A stretch of DNA of 40,281 nt. It comes from Methanobacteriota archaeon. GTDB taxonomy: Archaea > Thermoplasmatota > Thermoplasmata > SG8-5. The DNA is taken from contig VMTD01000141.1 in NCBI GenBank assembly GCA_013791785.1, forward strand, positions 1 through 40,281, read 5' to 3'. A program made the translations under genes and the position numbers. Below, piece after piece: positions 1-5,517 of this stretch. Below the pieces are notes generated by a model. That model did no database searches, was not told where the DNA came from, and worked only from the letters and a program-made list of their open reading frames with translations. Each line of letters begins with the position of its first letter. Positions within the stretch are counted from its first letter, which is position 1.

Positions 1-63
1 AGCTTTGATAAATCAGATGCATGGCTTATGGAGGTAAACATCCAGCCCCGCAATAAATATTAG
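1..63 (+). pseudogene. 3' end of an unidentified repeated coding sequence (cut by window edge)
   Basis: Frame 1 is open from the first base to TAG at 61-63 and ends in DAWLMEVNIQPRNKY. The same protein end is encoded on the opposite strand at the other end of the window, where 22 more codons are visible. Both copies point inward. I do not recognise the family. A transposase is the simplest explanation for a gene end repeated in inverted orientation, but no DDE or other catalytic motif can be seen in the visible part. Whether the full gene is intact outside the window cannot be judged. Confidence 0.5.
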
Positions 64-89
64 CAACTTAGGGGCTGGTAGTTTATTGC
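42..89 (+). repeat. Overlapping, mutually exclusive hairpins in the end repeat
   Basis: CCAGCCCC (42-49) pairs with GGGGCTGG (71-78), and the next 8 bases GCAATAAA (50-57) pair with TTTATTGC (82-89). The order is A-B-A'-B', so only one stem can form at a time in one strand. All four arms are kept exactly in the right copy (40126-40173). The position just after the stop codon of the repeated gene would suit a transcription terminator or a transposon-end recognition structure. Confidence 0.6.
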
Positions 90-300
90 TAAATCCAGCA
101 TCATAAAATTCCCTTCATTTTACAAACAAATGGTGAATGCGAAAACTAAATCTATGCAACAATGAGCGTTCGCCCTGATTCATCATTTAGCAAGCAAACA
201 GAATCATAGGGTGTGAAATTTCCGCAAAATCATAATCAACAGATGGAATCATGATTTTGCGGGGCGGAAACTATTTATTTGCAGGGCGGGATGTTGCCCC

Positions 301-1320
301 ATGGTTGAGAGCCGGGCGCCGAAAGATGAGAATACGATTTCGGCCAGCGCACTTGAGAAATACGGTTACTGCCCCCTGAGCTGGTGGCTTAGCCGGAGCG
401 ATGTCAAAGAAGAGTCGGAAGCCCTGGCGAACGGAGAAACTGCCCACCAGACCGCCGCACAGGATCTGGGCACCATAGTGACCGAAGAAAGTCAGGCCAA
501 GGTCTTCGAAAGCATCGTCCTGTGGTTCGCCATTGCCGCGACCCTCATCTCGGTAATCGGTGTTTCCCTGGTGTTCGAGGTGGGCCAGGACGTGAGCATG
601 ATAATGGGCGTTATTGCACTTATCTGGATACTGGCTGCATGCTACTTTCTCTACAAGGCCGAATCCATGCCCAAGGGCGCTCACAACCTGAGGTACCAGA
701 GGATGATTCTGATTTTTGCAATTGTGGCCGCGGTCATAGGCGTTAATTCGGTAACGCTTCTCTCCGGATTCTTCCAGCCGAAGATTGCGCAGATTCTGCA
801 GGCCATATCACTTGCATGGCTGGTGGCGGCATGTTACTTCCTCTATCATTCCCTCAAGAGATTCGAACACGCATTGTTCAAGAGGCGCAAACACCAGGTC
901 ACCCAGCCGATAACCTACATAGATACCAATGACAGAAAACCGAAACTCTTCTTCTCGGAAAAATACGGGCTGGCAGGAAGACCGGACTATGTCCTGATGG
1001 TGGACGAGGAACACATCCCAGTGGAGATAAAGACCGGGAGGGTTCCCAAGGGCCCGCTGTTCTCTCACATCCTGCAGGTGGCCGCTTATTGCATACTCAT
1101 CGAGGAGGAATTCGGGGTACCGCCCTCCCATGGCGTGATAAAATACGGCAATATGGAGAGCGATATCGAATACGATTCCGCACTGAAAGAGCTGGTTGTC
1201 TCGAAACTTGGAGAGATGCGGGGGTTGATGAAGAACGGCAACGTTCACAGAAATCACAACAAACCCGGCAAGTGCAGAAACTGCTCCAGAAGGGGCATTT
1301 GCCCGGAGAAGCTCAGTTGA
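301..1320 (+). CDS. Cas4-like PD-(D/E)XK nuclease interrupted by four membrane helices
   Basis: The 339-residue product has the features of the Cas4/RecB-type exonuclease family: an N-terminal YCPLSWW segment with Cys24, a conserved GxxxH (Gly45, His49), the nuclease core GRPDY (Asp229) followed by VEIKTGR (Glu242, Lys244), a QVAAY motif (Gln259, Tyr263) and a C-terminal cluster Cys325, Cys328, Cys334. With Cys24 these would hold a 4Fe-4S cluster. The unusual part is residues 71-182, four hydrophobic helices (about 71-92, 98-118, 134-155, 162-182) inserted between the GxxxH motif and the catalytic core, so the nuclease would sit on the inner face of the membrane. No cas1, cas2 or CRISPR repeats are present, so a role in spacer acquisition is not indicated. 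The substrate is unknown. The next gene has its own promoter. Confidence 0.85.
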   Translation: MVESRAPKDENTISASALEKYGYCPLSWWLSRSDVKEESEALANGETAHQTAAQDLGTIVTEESQAKVFESIVLWFAIAATLISVIGVSLVFEVGQDVSMIMGVIALIWILAACYFLYKAESMPKGAHNLRYQRMILIFAIVAAVIGVNSVTLLSGFFQPKIAQILQAISLAWLVAACYFLYHSLKRFEHALFKRRKHQVTQPITYIDTNDRKPKLFFSEKYGLAGRPDYVLMVDEEHIPVEIKTGRVPKGPLFSHILQVAAYCILIEEEFGVPPSHGVIKYGNMESDIEYDSALKELVVSKLGEMRGLMKNGNVHRNHNKPGKCRNCSRRGICPEKLS

Positions 1321-1338
1321 ATTTTTCGGGCATCATCA

Positions 1339-1346
1339 TTATAAAT
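1339..1346 (+). promoter_or_regulatory. TATA box for the CPBP protease gene
   Basis: TTATAAAT is centred about 26 bases before the ATG at 1369, in a short AT-rich gap after the nuclease gene. That spacing puts the transcription start at or next to the start codon, which predicts a leaderless mRNA; no Shine-Dalgarno sequence is present. Confidence 0.55.
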
Positions 1347-1368
1347 CAGATACTATTATCTATATTAT

Positions 1369-2739
1369 ATGGAAGGCCAAGACAATACGGCAATGCGGGG
1401 TCATTCCGCCCCGATACCTCCGCCACCCCCGTCGCCGGCCCCGTGGCAAGCACGCCCGGCACCGCCGCCCTACAACCCCGTGACCGACCTCATCAACATG
1501 GTCAAATCCATACTCTGGAGCGCCGGATTCATTTCCTTCCTGTTTGTAATTCTCATGAGTTTCATAGTGGTCATGGCCATGACACCGGAGATACAGCAAT
1601 GGATAACCACGCCGTACCCCAGCGCCGCCAATCCTGGCACAATGGTTCTGCCCAGGGAGGGGGTATTCGTCATAACGCCCTGGCTGATTGTGCTCTTCAC
1701 CTTCGAAGGAATGGCTTTCCAGGCCTGGCATTTTCTCATGCTGGGGATACTGATATCCGCCTTCGTCGCCGCGAAGCACGACATGCTCAGGAGCTGGCTG
1801 TCTTCCAAGGGAAAATTAATCAAATCGTTAACAGTTCCGGAAAAGGCCACCAGCAGCCTGGAAAATGTGGCCAAGCTTTACATGGCCAGCATTTCGTTCA
1901 GCATACTGTATTTCATTTTTCTGGCCGCAATAAACGTGGAGATGAATTCCCCGGATTTCGACAGCTGGTCAAGGCCCGAACTCATCTACGGACTGTTCAG
2001 CGCATCCGTGTTCGAGGAACTGATTTCCAGGGTGCTGCTGATTGGCATTCCGCTGGCCATCATCGGCCTGATGAAGAACCAAAAAGAGCCATTCAAAAAA
2101 CTGCTGGGCGGCGGGATGGATTTAACGAAACTCACATTCGGGCTGATAATGTTCTCCTCGGTGATATTCGCCTTAGCACATGTGGGTTCCTGGGACTTCT
2201 GGAAGGTGCCCCAGGTGCTGGTAACCGGGATGGCCCTGGGTTGGGCATTCGTGAGGTACGGGCTCCACGCATCCATACTTGTCCATTTCAGCATTAATCT
2301 CAGCTCATCGGCTCTCAAGATATGGCCTGACAATCTGGCACTGGAAGGCATCCTATCGGTTATCATTCTCATCTGGCTGGTTGCCGGCGCATATTTCTTA
2401 CTGCATTACGCAATAGAGCTGTCGATGAAGCTGTTTCCGAGTCTCAGGCCGAAATCGGCGACCGCCGGTGCATATGTTTCACCGCCACCGCATTGGCAAA
2501 ATTACCCGAACCAAGGCATGGGGCAAAGCGCCCCCCGGTCAGAAAAGCCGCCCTTTCCGCCACCGCCCCAACCACCCCCGGTGCCGATGCAGAGGCCCGG
2601 AGGATTCGTGTGTCCGAACTGTGGGAACACCAACGCCAGCTATGACTCCGGAAAACTCACGTGCCTGAAATGCGGGACCACTCATAACAGAGATGCGCCA
2701 GTCGAGAAGGTTGAAGAGAAGAAAATGGTTGAATTCTAA
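1369..2739 (+). CDS. CPBP-family intramembrane metalloprotease with C-terminal zinc ribbon
   Basis: The 456-residue product begins with a proline-rich cytoplasmic segment (about 13-36), followed by membrane helices (near 47-71, 100-135, 170-190) and the CPBP (Abi/CAAX protease) signature: FEELISR (Glu216, Glu217, Arg221), ALAHVGSW (His271) and VHFSIN (His306, Asn310). These are the residues that bind metal and catalyse in the Rce1/CPBP family. More helices follow to about 355. After a second Pro-rich linker (about 372-410) comes a treble-clef-like zinc ribbon, CPNC...CLKC (Cys415, 418, 432, 435), and an acidic/basic tail. Proteolytic activity is plausible because all the motif residues are present; the substrate is unknown. 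The zinc ribbon may recruit a partner. Confidence 0.85.
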   Translation: MEGQDNTAMRGHSAPIPPPPPSPAPWQARPAPPPYNPVTDLINMVKSILWSAGFISFLFVILMSFIVVMAMTPEIQQWITTPYPSAANPGTMVLPREGVFVITPWLIVLFTFEGMAFQAWHFLMLGILISAFVAAKHDMLRSWLSSKGKLIKSLTVPEKATSSLENVAKLYMASISFSILYFIFLAAINVEMNSPDFDSWSRPELIYGLFSASVFEELISRVLLIGIPLAIIGLMKNQKEPFKKLLGGGMDLTKLTFGLIMFSSVIFALAHVGSWDFWKVPQVLVTGMALGWAFVRYGLHASILVHFSINLSSSALKIWPDNLALEGILSVIILIWLVAGAYFLLHYAIELSMKLFPSLRPKSATAGAYVSPPPHWQNYPNQGMGQSAPRSEKPPFPPPPQPPPVPMQRPGGFVCPNCGNTNASYDSGKLTCLKCGTTHNRDAPVEKVEEKKMVEF

Positions 2740-2779
2740 GACTGAATGCATTGTATTATTTTCAAGATTTGGGCGGCAT

Positions 2780-2801
2780 GCCCCGCCTGTGAGGGCGGGG
2801 T
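2780..2801 (+). repeat. REP-like palindromic unit 1
   Basis: A perfect 7-bp stem CCCCGCC/GGCGGGG with a 6-base loop. The 22-base unit recurs in inverted orientation at 3008-3029 (21 of 22 bases match) and, more diverged but still fully paired, at 3082-3105. It lies 40 bases after the protease stop codon and may also act as a terminator. Confidence 0.6.
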
Positions 2802-2865
2802 TATGTTTTGACAGCATTTTGAGTGCGCTTTTACCCTGCATTCTGAGGCATTATCATTCAAGAAT

Positions 2866-2892
2866 CCTCGCCTGACCGCAGGGAGGGCGGGG
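2866..2892 (+). repeat. GC-rich hairpin resembling an IS200/IS605 end
   Basis: CCTCGCC (2866-2872) pairs with GGCGGGG (2886-2892) with one G-T pair and a 13-base loop. The surrounding AGAATCCTCGCC...GCGGGGAG pattern recalls the structured 3' end of archaeal tnpB genes and their guide RNA. No tnpA or tnpB reading frame is nearby. Confidence 0.35.
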
Positions 2893-3007
2893 AGTTACAA
2901 CCAAACATGTCCCAGGATACTTCTCTTTCTAGCTTGACGTTGCGTATTCACGACGACGCTTTACAATTGGTGGACGAAGGATGAAAAAAAGTATCTGTGC
3001 AATGCGG

Positions 3008-3029
3008 ACCCCGCCCTCACAGACGGGGC
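3008..3029 (-). repeat. REP-like palindromic unit 2 (inverted)
   Basis: The reverse complement matches unit 1 (2780-2801) at 21 of 22 bases. The single change weakens the stem to 5 bp plus one isolated pair. Units 1 and 2 therefore form an inverted pair 206 bases apart, like the paired REPs of bacterial BIMEs. Confidence 0.6.
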
Positions 3030-3081
3030 TTCACGGGATTCATGTAATTGGTTTTGTCACCTGTTTTCAGAATGGTTCCAG

Positions 3082-3105
3082 TACCCCGGCCTGACAGCCG
3101 GGGCA
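3082..3105 (-). repeat. REP-like palindromic unit 3 (inverted)
   Basis: A perfect 7-bp stem CCCCGGC/GCCGGGG. Read on the minus strand it aligns with unit 1 over about 24 bases. The differences fall at paired positions and keep the stem (a G-C pair flipped to C-G), which points to selection on the fold. Confidence 0.6.
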
Positions 3106-3178
3106 TGTTGATATTATCATATTCCATTTGATGGAAACGATTAAAAGATGTTTGAAATTATTAAAGAATTAAAAAAAT

Positions 3179-3210
3179 AGAAAAAAAAGTGATGGTTGAG
3201 ACCATCACTT
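3179..3210 (-). terminator. Intrinsic-type terminator of the small basic protein gene
   Basis: On the minus strand a perfect 10-bp stem AAGTGATGGT/ACCATCACTT with a 4-base loop is followed by a run of at least eight T. The stem starts inside the last codons and includes the stop codon of the gene ending at 3205. More T-rich sequence follows. Confidence 0.75.
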
Positions 3211-3423
3211 CTTCATTATTTTCATCCAGCCGCCGCTCTCGTAGACCTGGAGCTTCCTTGCTGACAGGGTCCTCTTGAATTCTTCCCAGTCAATTGTCTC
3301 GAGACGCGGGTTCTTTCCCTTTGTGAACTGGACACCCTTGGTTCCCTTCACGCGGCCTGGCTTCAGATTCTTCCTCTTGGCAATTTCTATTGCCTTATCC
3401 ACACTTATAGCTTCCATTACCAT
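3205..3423 (-). CDS. Small basic protein of unknown function (72 aa)
   Basis: The product is lysine/arginine-rich with a recognisable ending, YESGGWMKIMKK, and a likely N-terminal helix (VDKAIEIAKRK). I do not recognise a named family. The high charge and lack of hydrophobic segments suggest a soluble, nucleic-acid-binding protein, which is inference only. The start is set by GGAGG at 3432-3436, seven bases before the ATG at 3423; a second ATG lies two codons in. It has its own TATA box, a ~57-base leader with alternative CTGGCT/AGCCAG stems, and an intrinsic-type terminator, so it is a single-gene transcript. That tidy layout argues strongly that the gene is real. Confidence 0.8.
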   Translation of the reverse strand: MVMEAISVDKAIEIAKRKNLKPGRVKGTKGVQFTKGKNPRLETIDWEEFKRTLSARKLQVYESGGWMKIMKK

Positions 3424-3453
3424 TCTTGTTCCTCCAATCGTTTTTTCTCCGAC

Positions 3454-3480
3454 CTGGCTTTTGAGCCAGATTGAAGCCAG
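3454..3480 (-). promoter_or_regulatory. Alternative stems in the leader of the small basic protein gene
   Basis: Read on the minus strand the leader has two CTGGCT copies (starting at 3480 and 3469) and one AGCCAG (3459-3454). Either CTGGCT can pair with the single AGCCAG, giving two competing hairpins just before the Shine-Dalgarno site. This could be a switch, but short repeats like this also occur by chance. Confidence 0.3.
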
Positions 3481-3500
3481 ACCTATATGGCTAAAAGAGA

Positions 3501-3510
3501 TATATAAAGC
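3501..3510 (-). promoter_or_regulatory. TATA box for the small basic protein gene
   Basis: GCTTTATATA on the minus strand, in an AT-rich gap. A start about 25 bases downstream (near 3480) gives a leader of about 57 bases. Confidence 0.55.
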
Positions 3511-3615
3511 TTTCGAGTTACTGGCTTATTATTGATTATTTAACATTATAATATTTTATAGAGTCATTTGAATATGGATTTCGGCTTTCAAAGCTGGGAC
3601 GGCATAATTCATAAT

Positions 3616-5142
3616 TCAACTTTTTGAGATTTTGGTATGGGATGCATCCAGGCCTTTTCTGGCATCGTTGTTATTGGGCTGCAGTTCGAGAATCTTGGTG
3701 TAACATTCCGCCGCTTCTGTGTATTCCCCGGCCTTGAAAGACGCATTGGCCAGTGTGAACCAGGCTGGTACGAAGTCCGGCCTTCTCCCGAGTATTTTTG
3801 CAATTGTATTTATGGCCCTGTCGTGTTCCCCCATTTCGAACTGAACCTGAGCCAGCAGGCATATTACCATCTCGTCATAGGGGTTAATCTTGAGGGCCTT
3901 TCTGAGATTGATGGATGCATCGGTGAAACGGCCACTTTCGATGTATCTTCTGGCCCTGGACACAAGGGTGTGGATGTCTTTTCCTGCGTCCACCGGCTCC
4001 TGTTTCTCCTTGTCCTCAATCAATTCCTGCTCGATGGAACCGAGGGAATGTGCGGCTGCGTATTCCTTGTTCTTTCCGTTTATCCTGGAAGTTGCCAGAC
4101 CCTTCTTTTCAAGGCCGTCGAGAGCCGTTTCCAGTTGCGGCTTGGTGAGCATTTTACCGGAAACGGTTTTCAGTTCATTGAATGGCTGATATTCATCCAA
4201 AAGAAAATTCCTGGCGATGCTCTCCTCCCTGGTCAGATGTTCCTCCGGACGCTTGAACTCGTCTGTAATTATTTCCGTGTCCGAGCGGGGCTTCATTATC
4301 TCCTTCTGAATGGCCTTCTCGACCTTTTCCTGCTCCGAACGGGTCCTGGCAGATTTTTTGTCTGCGCGGCTGGTCTTGGTTCCGGGTGGTTGAACAAGTT
4401 TGTTTTTCAGAAGATCGAGTGCCCTCTTCGCCTGCTGGAAATCCGGGTTGAGCCTGTGTGATCTTTCCAGACAGATTATCGCCTTGTCGAATTCTCCCAT
4501 GCCGATATAGGCCTTTCCCTTGACATACCAGCCTTCGGAGAACAGCGGTCGGGAGCGCAGAACGGCATTGAGGAGTTCCATTGCTTCGTCATAACGTTTC
4601 AGGTGTATCAGTTCGACGGCCTTGTTGTTCATGGCCGCCATGTAATTGGGATTGATTTCCAGGGCCCGATTATAACAATTCAGGGCCTCATCGTACTTCC
4701 CGAGTTTCGAAAGCAGGTTCCCCTTGTTGTTCCAGGTAGTTTCGTGAGATTTGTCGAGCACCAGGGCCTTGTCATACCACTCCAGAGCGGTCTTGTAATC
4801 CTCCAGCTTGGCGTGCATCATGCCCACGTTGGAAATCGCATCCACGTTGTTCGGATCCAGTTCGATGGCTTTGAGATGGCATTTCAGTGCTTCCCTGTAG
4901 TTTCCGGCAACAGCAAGTATCAGCCCTTTGTTGTTCCAGGCCTCGGGATTCTCCGGGTCCAGTTCCAGAACCTGATTGTAGGCTTTGATGGCCTCGGCCA
5001 ATCGCCCCTTACGATAATGCTCGTTGCCCTCGTTGATCAACTTGGTGATAGTGCCTTTCCTGACACCGGGCAGAGCCCCGAGTGTTCCGATAAAAATTGT
5101 GCATCCCAATGCCGTAACGCCGCTCTTCGAATTCATGTGCAT
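3616..5142 (-). CDS. TPR-repeat protein (508 aa) with a central winged-helix-like segment
   Basis: Six tetratricopeptide repeats run from about residue 33 to 235, with typical signatures such as EAWNNKGLIL and the YDEALNCYNRALEINPNY consensus. A lysine/arginine-rich charged linker (about 245-300) leads to a segment around 305-375 that looks like a winged helix (LTKPQLETALDGLEKKGL). Three more repeats (about 385-495) close the protein. TPR proteins act as scaffolds; no partner can be named. The N-terminus (VTALGCTIFIGTLGALPGV) is mildly hydrophobic and could be a signal or anchor. Two ATGs (5142 and 5136) are possible: GGTGAG at 5146-5151 is better spaced for the second. A TATA box at 5171-5180 predicts a very short leader. 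The gene is divergent from purH. Confidence 0.85.
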   Translation of the reverse strand: MHMNSKSGVTALGCTIFIGTLGALPGVRKGTITKLINEGNEHYRKGRLAEAIKAYNQVLELDPENPEAWNNKGLILAVAGNYREALKCHLKAIELDPNNVDAISNVGMMHAKLEDYKTALEWYDKALVLDKSHETTWNNKGNLLSKLGKYDEALNCYNRALEINPNYMAAMNNKAVELIHLKRYDEAMELLNAVLRSRPLFSEGWYVKGKAYIGMGEFDKAIICLERSHRLNPDFQQAKRALDLLKNKLVQPPGTKTSRADKKSARTRSEQEKVEKAIQKEIMKPRSDTEIITDEFKRPEEHLTREESIARNFLLDEYQPFNELKTVSGKMLTKPQLETALDGLEKKGLATSRINGKNKEYAAAHSLGSIEQELIEDKEKQEPVDAGKDIHTLVSRARRYIESGRFTDASINLRKALKINPYDEMVICLLAQVQFEMGEHDRAINTIAKILGRRPDFVPAWFTLANASFKAGEYTEAAECYTKILELQPNNNDARKGLDASHTKISKS

Positions 5143-5517
5143 CCACTCACCGCAGGTTATGTCATTAAGAATATATATACTAAGCTACTTCTTTTCATAT
5201 TGTTCCGGGGAAACTGGGAATCGGGAGCGGGGGAATCGGGAATGCCCATACATCATATCTGCCGGACTCGTAAGAGGTCACCGATGTGAAGCCTCTTACA
5301 ACGGTAAGTGGTCCGTATCCCCAAGTTCTCCTCTATTACTACAGATAGCTATGCCAATAAATTATTACATTTTGATATAGCTGATACAGAAACAGATTAG
5401 AACAGCCAGTCAGAAAATCAAATATGTTATTGCGGGATTATAACTTCTGAAGGCTGACCACTTACCCGGACTCCTAAGATTTATCATGGTGATTGCCATG
5501 TCATGTCGGTGCTCTAA
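5143..5517. other. Divergent intergenic region between the TPR gene and purH
   Basis: It contains the TATA box of the TPR gene, a tandem GGGAATCGGGA motif near 5216-5243, a 7-bp hairpin TAAGAGG/CCTCTTA (5271-5277 with 5292-5298), and a perfect 11-base inverted repeat, GGTAAGTGGTC at 5303-5313 with GACCACTTACC at 5456-5466. A weak TATA-like TTTATCA at 5480-5486 is suitably placed for purH. No tRNA or other RNA gene was recognised. Confidence 0.5.
5171..5180 (-). promoter_or_regulatory. TATA box for the TPR gene
   Basis: GTATATATAT on the minus strand, about 30-35 bases before the two possible ATG codons. Confidence 0.5.

Larger units (their letters stand above)
1..267 (+). repeat. Left copy of a ~265-base inverted repeat bracketing the window
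   Basis: This stretch is the reverse complement of 39952-40214. Positions 1-89 match 40126-40214 base for base; further inward the copies are clearly related but diverged. It contains the last 20 codons of an open frame ending in TAG at 61-63, then a structured non-coding part. A hairpin (12-bp stem, 222-233 with 251-262, outer bases CCGCAA/TTGCGG) lies at the inner edge, and the right copy has a hairpin at the same place with a different stem sequence. The combination of a gene 3' end, hairpins and two inverted copies suggests the 3' end of an insertion element, but no transposase motif is visible here. Confidence 0.9.
2740..3178. other. Intergenic region with GC-rich palindromes, no supported gene
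   Basis: This 440-base gap separates the protease gene from the convergent small gene. It holds four GC-rich hairpins described separately. A 25-codon reading frame from an ATG at 2907 is too short and poorly supported to call. The hairpin at 2866-2892, followed by GGGGAGTTACAA, resembles the 3' hairpin of archaeal IS200/IS605 tnpB elements, so the gap may be the relic of such an element. Confidence 0.5.

Noticed and set aside
42-89. H-type pseudoknot from the A-B-A'-B' arms
   Set aside because: A and B are directly adjacent and only 3 bases join A' to B', which cannot span the combined helix; alternative stems are the workable reading.
301-1320. CRISPR-Cas locus suggested by the Cas4-like gene
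   Set aside because: No repeat-spacer array and no other cas gene is present in the window.
1089-2297. A long plus-strand frame overlapping the nuclease and CPBP genes
   Set aside because: It runs out of frame across two well-supported genes, is rich in Arg/His/Gly as shadow frames of GC-rich DNA are, and shows no domain.
2907-2984. 25-codon frame with a ribbon-helix-helix look (LTLRIHDDALQLVDEG)
   Set aside because: Too short for the fold, no well-spaced ribosome site, and no clean frameshifted continuation.
5271-5298. tRNA-like hairpin upstream of purH
   Set aside because: No acceptor stem, T-loop motif or anticodon arrangement could be fitted around the 7-bp stem.
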